Origin: Paenibacillus dendritiformis
GTDB lineage: Bacteria > Bacillota > Bacilli > Paenibacillales > Paenibacillaceae
NCBI RefSeq assembly: GCF_021654795.1
Contig: NZ_AP025344.1
Span: 2,604,501-2,668,500 of the forward strand
Length of the DNA stretch: 64,000 bases
Reading direction: 5' to 3'
Shown here one piece after another: positions 1 to 8,381 of the stretch (positions are counted from its first letter, which is position 1; each line of letters starts with the position of its first letter). The position numbers and the translations under genes were made by a program. A model generated the notes under the pieces. That model ran no database searches, was not told the origin of the DNA, and worked only from the letters and a program-made list of their open reading frames with translations.

Positions 1-1
1 A

Positions 2-769
2 TCGGATTTCATCGATTCGCTGCTCATCCCGCGCCGGCTTCAGGCCGCCGGATACACCCTCTCGGAAGCGACATCGATTTACGGCGTCATTACGGGAATG
101 GCGGTCATCGTCGCTTATATGCCGACGATCGTAACGGCCGCCATCTCGTATACGATGACGATGAAGCTGGCCTCTCATTACCAGCAAGGCAAGCTGAAGT
201 CTTACCAAGTCATAATTCAGAGGATGCTTCGGCTCTGTTGGACATGGGGCTTGTTAAGCGGGATGTTCTTGTTTTTGTTCGCGGATCCGCTGGCTTATCT
301 GTTGTTCCATACCCCCGAGGCGGGGGCTCCGATTCGCTACTTCGCGGTTCTTCCGCTTATCGTGGGGATTCGCGAGCTGACGACGAGCATCCTGTGGACC
401 CAAGAGCGCAAAAACGTCCCATTCGTAGGCTTGCTGAACGGAATCGCCTTCTCCACAGCCTTGCTGTTCTTCCTGTTGGCTATACCTGGATTCGGGTACG
501 AGGCAGCGTCAATTGGCATTTTGGCGCTGGAAGGCGTCGCGGTGTGGTGCAATCTATATGCGCTTCATCGGATGCGGGCCAATCTGTTCGCTTGGAGATG
601 GATCGGGTGGGAAGTGCTATTTTGCCTCTTCAGTCTGGTCTTTTTCTTATTCATTCTTTCATCGGGCACAGGAGCGGCCTCGTGGTGGCCAGCGGTTGGC
701 CATATGGTGATCTATTGGCTTGGAGCGGGGAGCGTCCTCCTCGTGCGCGCGAGATCCTTCATGCACTGA
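2..769 (+). CDS. SpoVB-like MOP/MATE flippase, C-terminal part (cut by window edge)
   Basis: The window opens inside this gene: an open frame runs from base 2 to the stop at 767-769, about 255 codons, with the start outside. The visible part begins with residues LIPRRLQAAGY followed by a GMA turn and a PTIVTAA helix. This is the pattern I know from the stage V sporulation protein B group of the MOP superfamily, multi-pass membrane proteins that move lipid-linked sugars during cortex or envelope synthesis. At least six hydrophobic segments can be seen. Bacilli carry several paralogues (SpoVB, YabM and YkvU types), so which one this is cannot be decided from the fragment. A strong terminator follows directly. 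Confidence 0.8.
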   Translation, partial: SDFIDSLLIPRRLQAAGYTLSEATSIYGVITGMAVIVAYMPTIVTAAISYTMTMKLASHYQQGKLKSYQVIIQRMLRLCWTWGLLSGMFLFLFADPLAYLLFHTPEAGAPIRYFAVLPLIVGIRELTTSILWTQERKNVPFVGLLNGIAFSTALLFFLLAIPGFGYEAASIGILALEGVAVWCNLYALHRMRANLFAWRWIGWEVLFCLFSLVFFLFILSSGTGAASWWPAVGHMVIYWLGAGSVLLVRARSFMH

Positions 770-783
770 ATATATACCTTTTG

Positions 784-822
784 AGCGTCTTCCTTTCCGG
801 GGGAAAGGTGGACGCTTTTTTG
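784..822 (+). terminator. Intrinsic terminator of the flippase gene
   Basis: An inverted repeat (AGCGTCttCCTTTCC paired with GGAAAGGtgGACGCT) is followed by a T-run. It lies 15 bases after the flippase stop. Confidence 0.85.
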
Positions 823-860
823 TTTTGTTCCGGGGTGCCGGCGTAGTCGGAATTCATGGA

Positions 861-911
861 TTTACATAATGGAAAAAGCGAGTATAATAAAAATGAGTAA
901 ACACTCACTCA
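861..911 (+). promoter_or_regulatory. Promoter with TetR-type operator before the ABC exporter
   Basis: TTTACA (861-866) and TATAAT (883-888) are 16 bases apart. Just downstream, 894-911 reads TGAGTAAACACTCACTCA, which holds TGAGT and ACTCA arms in opposite orientation. TGAGT/ACTCA palindromes are usual targets of TetR proteins that control YfiLMN-like exporters. The TetR gene at 2809-3459 is the likely repressor (inference from proximity). Confidence 0.65.
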
Positions 912-936
912 CATTTTTGAGGGGATGGTGAACCCT

Positions 937-1659
937 GTGAAAAACGTAATTGCCGTCCATCATGTAAGCAAGCGATATGGCAAGAAGGTCATTGTCTCTG
1001 ACGTGGATATGACCGTAGCCGAAGGGGAGATCTATGGGTTGATCGGTCCGTCCGGGGCAGGAAAGACCACTCTGGTGAAGCTGATCGTCGGCATGGATTC
1101 GGCTTCGGAGGGGGAGATCGAGGTAGAGGGCATCCGGATTCCGAATCTCGGGATGCTGCAGCGAATCGGATATATGGCCCAGTCGGACGCCCTCTACCCG
1201 GAGCTGACAGGGAAGGAGAATCTGGATTTTTTCGCATCCCTGTTCGGCCTGTCCAAAAAGAAGAGGGCAGAACGGATTGCCTATGCGGCTGATCTGGTTC
1301 AACTCACTCCCCATTTGACCAAAAAAGTGATGGCCTATTCCGGCGGCATGAAGCGCCGGCTGTCGCTGGCGATTGCGCTCGTTCACGATCCGCAGGTGCT
1401 CGTGCTCGATGAACCGACGGTCGGCATCGATCCGGAGCTCCGATTATCGATCTGGAATGAGCTGTACCGCCTGAAGGAGCAAGGCAAATCGATACTGGTG
1501 ACGACGCATGTCATGGACGAGGCGGAAAAATGCGACCGGCTGGCGATGATGAGGGAAGGGCGCATGCTGACCTGCGGCTCGCCTCCTGAATTGAAAAGCC
1601 GCTTCGGCATTCACAGCCTGGAGGAAATATTTATTAAGGCAGGGGGAAGGGACGCATGA
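937..1659 (+). CDS. ABC transporter ATP-binding protein
   Basis: Nucleotide-binding subunit of an ABC-2 type exporter. Walker A reads GPSGAGKTT, the signature is YSGGMKRR, Walker B is VLVLDEPT, and the switch region holds TTHVMDEAEKC. The drug/NatA-like subfamily is suggested by the short length (about 240 residues) and the C-terminal EEIFIKAG. An ATG at 925 is in frame but abuts the GAGGGG Shine-Dalgarno sequence, so GTG at 937 (spacing about 12) is preferred and GTG 928 is possible. The stop overlaps the permease start by four bases (ATGA), so the two genes are translationally coupled. The upstream TGAGT/ACTCA operator suggests TetR control. The substrate cannot be read from the sequence. 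Confidence 0.9.
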   Translation: MKNVIAVHHVSKRYGKKVIVSDVDMTVAEGEIYGLIGPSGAGKTTLVKLIVGMDSASEGEIEVEGIRIPNLGMLQRIGYMAQSDALYPELTGKENLDFFASLFGLSKKKRAERIAYAADLVQLTPHLTKKVMAYSGGMKRRLSLAIALVHDPQVLVLDEPTVGIDPELRLSIWNELYRLKEQGKSILVTTHVMDEAEKCDRLAMMREGRMLTCGSPPELKSRFGIHSLEEIFIKAGGRDA

Positions 1660-2756
1660 GAACGGGAGCCCTGGTTAGACGGATTGGCCGGCAGATGATG
1701 CGCGACAAACGGACATTGGCGCTCATGATGGCGGCGCCCCTGCTGATTTTGACGCTCGTTCACTTCTTGTTCACCGGCGATTCCGGCGCGAATCCGAAGC
1801 TTGCGGTCATCGGCGCGGATGAAGCGGCGGTGGAGGCGCTGCGGGAGATGGAGATCGAACCGATTGTCTATTCTGGCGAAGCCGAAGCGAAAAAACTGCT
1901 GGCCGAGGAGGAGCTCGACGGCGTGCTGCAGTGGCAAGGGGAGGAGGCCGGCCTTACGCTGCGGAATGAGGATCCGGCCTCCGCCAAAGCGCTGCAGATG
2001 AAGGTGATGCAGACGCTAGCGGCGCAGGCGGCGAAGCAGCAGGCGGAAGGGCTGGCTCATCTGCTGCACGGCAAGGTTGAGCTTCCGGCGGGGAATCCTC
2101 TCGGGACGGGGGAGCCGAAGCTTGCGATCGAGTATTTGTACGGCGATGCCGACACCTCGTTCTTTGATGTGTTGAGTCCGATTCTTGTCGGTTTCTTCGT
2201 CTTCTTCTTTGTCTTCCTCATCTCGGGAATCGCCCTGCTGCGGGAACGGACGACCGGCACGCTGGACCGGCTGATGTCGACGCCGGTTCGCCGCAGCGAG
2301 ATTGTATTCGGCTACTTGTTGGGCTACGGACTGTTTGCCGTGATTCAGACGCTTATCGTCGTCTTTTATTCGGTCAAGGTGCTCGGGATTGTGATGGCGG
2401 GCAGCCTGGGGATCGTTATTCTCATTAATTTGCTGCTCGCGCTGGTCGCTTTATCGCTGGGGATATTGCTGTCGGCCTTCGCCAACTCGGAATTCCAGAT
2501 GGTGCAGTTCATCCCGCTTGTCGTCGTTCCCCAAGTTTTCTTCGCGGGCATTTTTCCGGTGGACGGCATGGCGGATTGGCTACAGGCGGTTGCGCGGATC
2601 ATGCCGATGTATTATGGAGGGGATGCGCTGCAAGCCGTCATGTATAAAGGGATGGGACTGTCTGATATATACGCTGATCTCGTCGCGCTGGTCGGCTTCG
2701 CCCTCGTCTTCATCTTGCTTAATATTGCCGTGCTGCGGAAGTACCGCAATATATAA
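1656..2756 (+). CDS. ABC-2 type transporter permease
   Basis: Membrane subunit partnered with the ATPase just upstream. A hydrophobic helix at about residues 18-36 is followed by a soluble, probably extracellular region of some 130 residues. Five or six membrane helices follow from about residue 175. The segment RERTTGTLDRLMSTPVRRSEIVFGY is typical of ABC-2 permeases of the YhgE/YfiM-like type (quoted here only as the RERTTGTLDRLM core). Length 366 residues is normal for the family. A two-gene operon with a TetR regulator suggests efflux of a toxic small molecule or lipid, by inference only. Confidence 0.88.
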   Translation: MRTGALVRRIGRQMMRDKRTLALMMAAPLLILTLVHFLFTGDSGANPKLAVIGADEAAVEALREMEIEPIVYSGEAEAKKLLAEEELDGVLQWQGEEAGLTLRNEDPASAKALQMKVMQTLAAQAAKQQAEGLAHLLHGKVELPAGNPLGTGEPKLAIEYLYGDADTSFFDVLSPILVGFFVFFFVFLISGIALLRERTTGTLDRLMSTPVRRSEIVFGYLLGYGLFAVIQTLIVVFYSVKVLGIVMAGSLGIVILINLLLALVALSLGILLSAFANSEFQMVQFIPLVVVPQVFFAGIFPVDGMADWLQAVARIMPMYYGGDALQAVMYKGMGLSDIYADLVALVGFALVFILLNIAVLRKYRNI

Positions 2757-2768
2757 GCGCAGCGAAAA

Positions 2769-2798
2769 GCCGCCGCGGATTGCTATCTGCGGCGGCTG
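2769..2798. terminator. Hairpin between convergent permease and tetR genes
   Basis: A perfect GCCGCCGC/GCGGCGGC stem lies between the convergent genes. No clear T-run follows on either side, so it may work in both directions or need help. Confidence 0.5.
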
Positions 2799-2808
2799 GC
2801 TTATGAAA

Positions 2809-3459
2809 TCATGGGGCAAGCCCCTTCATAAGAAAGGAAATCGTGGCTTCCCGTTCCTGCTCGTCATTCCACTCGGCATGCTCCTTCTCGAGAAAGAGGG
2901 ATCTCGCAAGCACATACCCGATAATGACCGAGGCGGTCAGCCGGATCACCGTGCCGGTCGGCAGCTCGACAAGCTTCCCCTCGGCCTGGAAGCGGCGGAT
3001 GATCTTCTCAAACCGTTCCTTCACTTGGGAGACGACAATCTCCTGCAATTGGGCCTGCAGGTCAGGGTGGAAGGGAAGCTCCTGCAGGACAATGCGAACC
3101 AGACTCATATTGTGATGCAAAAAATCGATGCGGTTCTCGATGACGGCCCGCAGAAACTGATCGTAGCTCTCATATTCCGTATCGAGCACGTCCTTGAACT
3201 CGCGCAGGACGAACGGGGCAATGAGCTTGACGATGGAAGGGGCCACGATGGAGAGGAGCAGATCCTTCTTCGTCTTGTAATGACGGAAGATAGTGCCTTC
3301 CGCCACGCCGGCGCGCTGCGCAATCTCGCTGGTCGAGGAGGCGGCAAAGCCCTTTTGCGCAAACACTTCAATAGCCGCCTTCACAATCCGTTCCTGCTTC
3401 TCGGTCATCTTCGGATTGGCATCGGCGTGCAGCAGTTCTTCAATCCATGGCTCGGTCAT
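2809..3459 (-). CDS. TetR/AcrR family transcriptional regulator
   Basis: 216 residues. The N-terminal helix-turn-helix spans about residues 25-70 (TSEIAQRAGVAEGTIFRHY, the classic TetR recognition segment), and the all-helical C-terminal ligand domain is divergent as usual. It converges on the ABC exporter genes and probably represses them through the operator at 894-911 (inference). The ATG at 3459 has AAGGAG about 14 bases upstream, a little far; no better in-frame start is seen. Confidence 0.88.
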   Translation of the reverse strand: MTEPWIEELLHADANPKMTEKQERIVKAAIEVFAQKGFAASSTSEIAQRAGVAEGTIFRHYKTKKDLLLSIVAPSIVKLIAPFVLREFKDVLDTEYESYDQFLRAVIENRIDFLHHNMSLVRIVLQELPFHPDLQAQLQEIVVSQVKERFEKIIRRFQAEGKLVELPTGTVIRLTASVIIGYVLARSLFLEKEHAEWNDEQEREATISFLMKGLAP

Positions 3460-3544
3460 AGGTTTGTTGGCAACTCCTTGTATCCTTCGTTCCGTGTGCC
3501 GTTACCGTTAGCTTATCACAAAGAAATAGGATTGTTAAATGCAG

Positions 3545-3580
3545 AAGCGCCCTCTTCCGTTCGGGAGAGGGCGCGATGCC
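3545..3580 (-). terminator. Terminator of the CNNM/CBS gene
   Basis: A perfect GCGCCCTCT/AGAGGGCGC stem lies downstream of the minus-strand gene, followed on that strand by TTCTGCATTT. Confidence 0.8.
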
Positions 3581-3615
3581 GGCACATGTTCCATAATGTG
3601 GGCCAATGGCGCCTG

Positions 3616-4935
3616 TTATTCCGGTACTGGTGCGGGTGCTTCCGCTTTATCCTCGACAATGACTTCAATCCGGCGAATGCGGTTCTTGCTCATCTCGCGG
3701 ATAATCATGCGGACATGCTCATAACGCAATTCCTTGCCCCGGTGCAGCTCCGTGAAATGATTGAATACCCAGCCCCCGAACGTGTCCACTTCGGCGTTCT
3801 CGATCTCAAGTCCGGTCAGATGGCAGAACTCGTGAAGCGGAACAAGGCCGTCAAGCAGGTAGCATCCTTCATCCAATACTTCGATTTCCCGGCGTTCATC
3901 GGTATCGAACTCATCCCGAATCTCGCCGACGATTTCTTCCAATATATCCTCTATCGTAATAATACCCGATGTCCCGCCATACTCATCCACGAGCAGGGCC
4001 ATATGCATATTTTCCTGCTGCATCCGGGTCAGCAAGGTCTTGACCGGTATCGCCTCGGGCACGGTAAGAATCGGGTGTATCAATGATTTGAACTCAAATG
4101 CTTTTTCCCGGTCATACTCCAGGAACAGCTGCTTCGTGTTGATCATGCCGATGATGTTGTCTTTCGAGCCGGTCGCGACCGGGAAGCGGGTGTACTGCTC
4201 CTTGCGTATAATCTCCAGGTTCTGCTCCAAGGAATAGTTGGTATACACGCAGGCCATATCCGTGCGCGGAACCATAATCTCCTTCGCCAGCAGCTCATCG
4301 AATGCGAAGATGCGGTTCACATAACCGTATTCGGCATTGTTGATCTTCCCGCTTTGCAGACTCTCGGAGAGGATAATCTGAATCTCTTCCTGGGTATGGG
4401 CTTCCTCGTGCTCACCGGCTGCTTTGAGACCGAATGTCCGGACCAGCAGGTTCGCAGACCCGTTAAGCAGCCAGATGAATGGGTACATCAATTTGTAAAA
4501 AAATATAATCGGCTTCGCCGCCAGCAAGGTGATCGCTTCGGCCTTCTGAATGGCCAGCGTCTTCGGCGCGAGTTCCCCGACGACCACGTGGAGAAAGGTA
4601 ACGGACACAAATGCGATGGCATAGGACAGAATGTGGCTGACGTTGCCGCTAATATTCATGTCCGTCAGCCATGGGAGCAGCATCGCTTCCACGGTCGGCT
4701 CGCCCAGCATCCCGAGTCCTAGCGCCGTAATCGTAATTCCCAACTGACAGGCTGACAGATATCCATCCATGTTGCTTGTGACCTGCTGAACGGCGAGAGC
4801 CTTCTTATGGCCTTCCAGCACCAGCTGATCCACTCTGCTCGAGCGCAGCTTCACGATAGCGAACTCGGTCGCCACGAAGAACGCGGTCAGCATAATCAAT
4901 ACGGCAATCATGAATAGATTCAATCCTATACCCAT
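3616..4935 (-). CDS. CNNM/CBS-pair membrane protein (hemolysin C/CorC family)
   Basis: Integral membrane protein with the three-part CorC/HlyC layout. An N-terminal DUF21/CNNM domain (about residues 1-190, with helix starts such as MIAVLIMLTAFFVATEF) is followed by a CBS pair (about 200-325) and a C-terminal CorC_HlyC domain (about 340-430, TFGGWVFNHF). The family is linked to magnesium or cobalt homeostasis; the old name hemolysin is misleading. An ATG at 4950 abuts its Shine-Dalgarno, so the in-frame ATG at 4935 is chosen; 4950 remains possible. A near-palindrome at 4970-4983 and a 16-base word shared with the trmB leader lie just upstream. Confidence 0.88.
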   Translation of the reverse strand: MGIGLNLFMIAVLIMLTAFFVATEFAIVKLRSSRVDQLVLEGHKKALAVQQVTSNMDGYLSACQLGITITALGLGMLGEPTVEAMLLPWLTDMNISGNVSHILSYAIAFVSVTFLHVVVGELAPKTLAIQKAEAITLLAAKPIIFFYKLMYPFIWLLNGSANLLVRTFGLKAAGEHEEAHTQEEIQIILSESLQSGKINNAEYGYVNRIFAFDELLAKEIMVPRTDMACVYTNYSLEQNLEIIRKEQYTRFPVATGSKDNIIGMINTKQLFLEYDREKAFEFKSLIHPILTVPEAIPVKTLLTRMQQENMHMALLVDEYGGTSGIITIEDILEEIVGEIRDEFDTDERREIEVLDEGCYLLDGLVPLHEFCHLTGLEIENAEVDTFGGWVFNHFTELHRGKELRYEHVRMIIREMSKNRIRRIEVIVEDKAEAPAPVPE

Positions 4936-4969
4936 ATAATGTTGTCTCATCCCTTTATCATCAGATTTA

Positions 4970-4983
4970 AGTTCTTATGAACT
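4970..4983. promoter_or_regulatory. AGTTC/GAACT inverted repeat upstream of the CNNM/CBS gene
   Basis: AGTTCTTATGAACT has 5-base arms around a 4-base centre. A longer perfect version stands before the divergent DUF1836 gene, so one regulator may control both promoters (inference). Confidence 0.5.
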
Positions 4984-5114
4984 AATTTTACGAACTTTAC
5001 CTTGGATCTACAACTGGCCGCAGGGCTCAATTTGGGGGAATCGGACCGGTTTTGGCCCATTGAGGACGATGTGGGATACGATTCCCTTCGTTTTTCGGCT
5101 CTTTACAAGCAATT

Positions 5115-5147
5115 TTGAACAGTGCTATATTAAGTTCATATGAACTT
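5115..5147 (+). promoter_or_regulatory. Promoter with palindromic operator before the DUF1836 gene
   Basis: TTGAAC (5115-5120) is followed after 18 bases by TATGAA. The -10 sits inside the perfect 16-base palindrome AAGTTCATATGAACTT (5132-5147), so a bound protein would block the polymerase. The match to the arms at 4970-4983 suggests coordinated control of the divergent pair. Confidence 0.55.
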
Positions 5148-5170
5148 TTGCAAGGCAAGGAGGGGAGCAG

Positions 5171-5926
5171 ATGGAGTCTTTCACGCTGACCCGCAAAGAA
5201 ATGTCGTCTCTGTTGCTCTCGCTGCAAGGGACGCGGCGCCCGTCGCCGTTGGCCATTCTCCAGGCCGCATGGTCGCATAGCCACGGCAATGCGGGAGCGG
5301 CGGATTCGATGCAGGCGATTCTGTCGCTGGATATGCCGCATATCATCAAGAAATTGATTCAGGGCCAGCCGTTTGCCGGCTTCTCGCTGCAGGAAATCGC
5401 GGATCTGGGCCATTTGATAGAGCATTCGAACATCTCCATTACATCGATTCAAAATTGGGTAAAGCGCGATTTCAAGGAGCTGTTCGCGAGCCTGAAGGAG
5501 GGGCGCAAATACTCGGTGAATCAAGCGGCGCTCATGTTCATGATCGACGATCTGAAGTGCACGCTTGATTTCGTCTCGATTCGCACCCTGTTCGAATCCC
5601 TGTTCCGCGATCGGCACACAGGGATTGATCCGATTCAGATCTATCATGCTTATGCCGGCATGTTCGAGGAATTGGATGCGAACAATGACCAGTTATTCGA
5701 TGTGGCCGGACATGCTTCGGCCGCGGGCGCGCCGGATGCGCTGCTGGAGCAGATCGTCAAGACGACGGCCGACCGCAAGGCCCAAGGATGGACGCTGTCC
5801 GGCGCCTGCCGGAAGGCAGTCAGCAACTGCCTGGTCATCGCGGTTCTGTCCGTCCAGGCCTCCTACTTGCAGGATATCGCGAAGCGGTACTATACCGCCA
5901 ACGTGTTCCTGCCATTCGAAACGTAA
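5171..5926 (+). CDS. DUF1836 domain-containing protein
   Basis: 251 residues, starting at ATG with AGGAGGGG upstream. The segment FSLQEIADLGHLIEHSNISI followed by TSIQNWVKRDFKE is the hallmark of DUF1836 proteins, and its shape (a helix-turn-helix followed by NWVKRD) suggests DNA binding, by analogy with MerR-like folds. Function is unknown for the family. The perfect palindrome over its own promoter would fit autoregulation. A terminator follows at 5968-6010. Confidence 0.75.
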   Translation: MESFTLTRKEMSSLLLSLQGTRRPSPLAILQAAWSHSHGNAGAADSMQAILSLDMPHIIKKLIQGQPFAGFSLQEIADLGHLIEHSNISITSIQNWVKRDFKELFASLKEGRKYSVNQAALMFMIDDLKCTLDFVSIRTLFESLFRDRHTGIDPIQIYHAYAGMFEELDANNDQLFDVAGHASAAGAPDALLEQIVKTTADRKAQGWTLSGACRKAVSNCLVIAVLSVQASYLQDIAKRYYTANVFLPFET

Positions 5927-5967
5927 TCATCCCGTTGCAAGCAACGGCCAATTGTCCATAAGAACCG

Positions 5968-6010
5968 GAAAAGCGGCGATCGTATCCGTCAGGATAGGGG
6001 GGCCGCTTTT
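5968..6010 (+). terminator. Terminator of the DUF1836 gene
   Basis: AAAAGCGGC pairs with GCCGCTTTT around an internal hairpin (TCC..GGA), and ends in a T-run. Confidence 0.75.
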
Positions 6011-6143
6011 GTCATTACCGCCCGGAGCACAACCATAATTTTGGCGTGACGAGGCCGGGATGGGCTTCCGGGGCCAGGACATTCACCCGGTTCGGGCTCA
6101 TTGCATAGACTTGCAGTAACTGAGACGCAAAGGAGATTAGCGA

Positions 6144-6650
6144 ATGTACAGCCCGTATAGCCCGAACAGCCCGTATTATGATGTGTATCGCGAGTATTCA
6201 CCGATCCATGCTCCCGTGCCGGCGGGATTAGAACCTTCCTGCGCGCAAGAGGCGCTGGAGCTGATCAAGGGAGCGGTTCAGGGGGAGAGGGAGGATGAGC
6301 TGTTCTATCAATACCTCATTTCTGTCGCCTCATCGCGGGAGGAGCAAGAGATCATCGCTTCGATCCGGGATGACGAGCGGAAGCATAACCGCATGTTCCG
6401 TCAGATTTACCGCGACTTCACGGGGCGGGAGTTGGAGAGTGGAGGCGGCGCGCCGTTCGCAAGGCCGGGGTCGTATACGGAAGGACTGAAGCAAGCTTTG
6501 TTCGGCGAGCTGAGAGCAGTCGAGAAATATCGCAAGATTCGGCGCTGTCTGACGCATGGCAGATATAGAGATATGCTGTTCGAGATTATTACGGACGAGT
6601 TGAAGCATTCTGCGAAGTACAATTATTTGTTCACCCTCAATTCCAGGTGA
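6144..6650 (+). CDS. Ferritin-like (rubrerythrin-type) protein
   Basis: 168 residues, ATG with AAAGGAG upstream. A Pro/Ser/Tyr-rich head (residues 1-30) precedes a four-helix ferritin-like domain. Candidate di-metal ligands are the Glu of GEREDELFYQYL, the ERKH of DDERKHNRMF, the GELRAVEKY helix and the Glu/His of TDELKHSAKY. Such proteins in spore formers are often spore- or coat-associated and may bind iron or manganese; the role here is inferred. The gene stands alone, and the trmB-azlCD promoter begins 8 bases after its stop. Confidence 0.75.
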   Translation: MYSPYSPNSPYYDVYREYSPIHAPVPAGLEPSCAQEALELIKGAVQGEREDELFYQYLISVASSREEQEIIASIRDDERKHNRMFRQIYRDFTGRELESGGGAPFARPGSYTEGLKQALFGELRAVEKYRKIRRCLTHGRYRDMLFEIITDELKHSAKYNYLFTLNSR

Positions 6651-6657
6651 AGAACCA

Positions 6658-6752
6658 TTGACAGGATGAGAAAGCGGCATTATAGTAAGTAGTAATCTAA
6701 CGACGCGGCCGGGATGGCCGATGACGGTTCGCTCTGCGCTGAGCCGTTTTTC
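6658..6752 (+). promoter_or_regulatory. Promoter and attenuator-like leader of trmB-azlCD
   Basis: A near-consensus promoter, TTGACA (6658-6663), 17 bases, TATAGT (6681-6686), is followed by the word AGTAATCTAAC. About 40 bases later an intrinsic terminator stands (ACGGTTC/GAGCCGT then TTTTT, 6724-6752), well before the first start codon. The same order with similar bases occurs before alaX at 33493-33610. A 7-base inverted repeat ATCTAAC (6694-6700) / GTTAGAT (6770-6776) flanks the terminator. Confidence 0.65.
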
Positions 6753-6825
6753 TTTACGCGATTCCTAGTAGTTAGATACATAACTCCGTGAAAAGAACTT
6801 AAATCTGACAGAAGGGATGTGCCGC

Positions 6826-7662
6826 ATGGAAGAGGTATTCAAGGAGCTGCAGAAGCTCGGTTTTTCTCCGTATGAATGCAAAGCTTATATCGGGCTGTTG
6901 AAGGTTCACCCGGTTACGGGCTATGAGATCAGCAAGCGATCCGGCGTGCCCCGCTCGATGATATACGAGGTGCTGGGGAAATTGATGGACAAGGGGGCCG
7001 TTCATCTCGTGCCTTCCGATCCGGTCAAATATTCGCCGGTCCCTTCGGGTGAACTGATCGACCGGCTGCGGAACCAATTTGAGCAATCTTTTTCATTTTT
7101 GGAGCAAAAGCTGCCGCTGCTGCAGCGGGAGCGCGACATGGATGTCATCTGGCATATCCGCAGCGATGAGCTGGTGCTGAAGGAGATGGCCGACATGATC
7201 GGGAGGGCGGAGGACGAGCTGTGGCTATCCGTCTGGGAGCCGCAGGTCCCCGTTATCCAGGAAGCGGTGAATGCGCATCTGCGGGAGGGAGTCCAGGTGT
7301 TTTCCGTACTCTTCGGAGCGCCGGAAGCCCGCATCGGGACGACCTTTCATCACGATTATATGCCGCCGGAAGTGGTCAAGGATCGGGCAGGAGGGCGCTT
7401 GACCATCGTCTCTCGCGACGGTGAAGAGGTGCTCATCGCGAATTTCTCCGGCGACGCCGCCTCCTGGGCGGTCCGGACGCATGATCCGGTGCTTGTCTTG
7501 GTGGCGACCGAATACATCCGGCATGACATCATGATTGAAGAGATCACGGCCGTCTTCGGCCCGGAGAAGCTGGATGCGCTGTGGCGGAATGAACCAGCGC
7601 TATATCATGTCGTTACCGGACAACGATATGAGGCTCAAGAGAGGACGGAGGAAGATCGATGA
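6826..7662 (+). CDS. TrmB family transcriptional regulator
   Basis: 278 residues. The N-terminal winged helix (about residues 1-75, LGFSPYECKAYIGLLK and ISKRSGVPRSMIYEVL) is the TrmB signature, and the rest is the TrmB/phospholipase-D-like C-terminal regulatory domain. An in-frame ATG at 6817 overlaps AAGGG, so ATG 6826 is preferred. The stop overlaps the azlC start (ATGA). Gene order suggests that it controls the amino-acid exporter azlCD, perhaps through the leader upstream. Confidence 0.85.
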   Translation: MEEVFKELQKLGFSPYECKAYIGLLKVHPVTGYEISKRSGVPRSMIYEVLGKLMDKGAVHLVPSDPVKYSPVPSGELIDRLRNQFEQSFSFLEQKLPLLQRERDMDVIWHIRSDELVLKEMADMIGRAEDELWLSVWEPQVPVIQEAVNAHLREGVQVFSVLFGAPEARIGTTFHHDYMPPEVVKDRAGGRLTIVSRDGEEVLIANFSGDAASWAVRTHDPVLVLVATEYIRHDIMIEEITAVFGPEKLDALWRNEPALYHVVTGQRYEAQERTEEDR

Positions 7663-8381
7663 ACCGGCAATATGTGAATGCGCCTGTCACGAGGAGCGGA
7701 CCGTTTCTGCTGGGAGTGAAGGACTGCCTTCCCACGGTATTGGGTTATTTGAGCATCGGCTTCGCGGCGGGAGTGGTGGAGAAGACGGCAGGCATGTCTC
7801 TGGCCGAGATTGCGCTGCTGTCGATCTTTTTGTATGCGGGCTCCGCCCAATTCATCGTGGCCGGGATGCTTGCCTCGGGCAGCCCGGCGTTTGCCATCAT
7901 TTTTACGGTGTTTTTCGTGAATTTGCGCCATCTGTTAATGAGCGCGGCGATGTCGCCCTATTTCCGCCATTTGCCGGCCTGGAAAAATATTTTGATCGGT
8001 TCCCAATTGACCGATGAGACCTTCGGCGTCGCCGTGACGAAGCTGACGGGGCGGGCGCAGGGAAGCTTCTCGTGGATGCTCGGGCTCAATGTCACCGCCT
8101 ATCTGAATTGGCTCGTGGCCAATCTCGCCGGCGGCATATTCGGACACTGGATCGCCGCGCCGGAGAAGTACGGCTTGGATTTTGCCCTGCCGGCCATGTT
8201 CATCGGACTGTTCATGCTGCAATGGCTGGAACGGTCCAAGTACCGGGTCGATCTGGCGGTCGCGGGCTGCGCCGTGGCGGCAGCCATCGCCGGAACGATG
8301 TTCCTGTCCAAGAGCGCCGGGGTCTTAATCGCAATTATTATCGCGGCCAGCGTAGGGGTGTGGATAGAAAAATGGAAGTAA
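7659..8381 (+). CDS. azlC: AzlC family branched-chain amino acid transport protein
   Basis: 240 residues, six or seven membrane helices. The opening GVKDCLPTVLGYLSIGFAAG and the later LRHLLMSAAMSPYF are AzlC motifs. AzlC with the small AzlD forms a branched-chain amino acid (or azaleucine) exporter. It is coupled to trmB upstream and azlD downstream by overlapping stops and starts. Confidence 0.9.
   Translation: MNRQYVNAPVTRSGPFLLGVKDCLPTVLGYLSIGFAAGVVEKTAGMSLAEIALLSIFLYAGSAQFIVAGMLASGSPAFAIIFTVFFVNLRHLLMSAAMSPYFRHLPAWKNILIGSQLTDETFGVAVTKLTGRAQGSFSWMLGLNVTAYLNWLVANLAGGIFGHWIAAPEKYGLDFALPAMFIGLFMLQWLERSKYRVDLAVAGCAVAAAIAGTMFLSKSAGVLIAIIIAASVGVWIEKWK

Noticed and set aside
2518..4086. 522-codon plus-strand open frame
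   Set aside because: Runs antisense through the TetR and CNNM/CBS genes; no protein family features.
6690..6800. T-box or other known riboswitch before trmB and alaX
   Set aside because: No GGGTGGNACCGCG T-box sequence, and the leader before the terminator is too short for the known aptamers I can recall.
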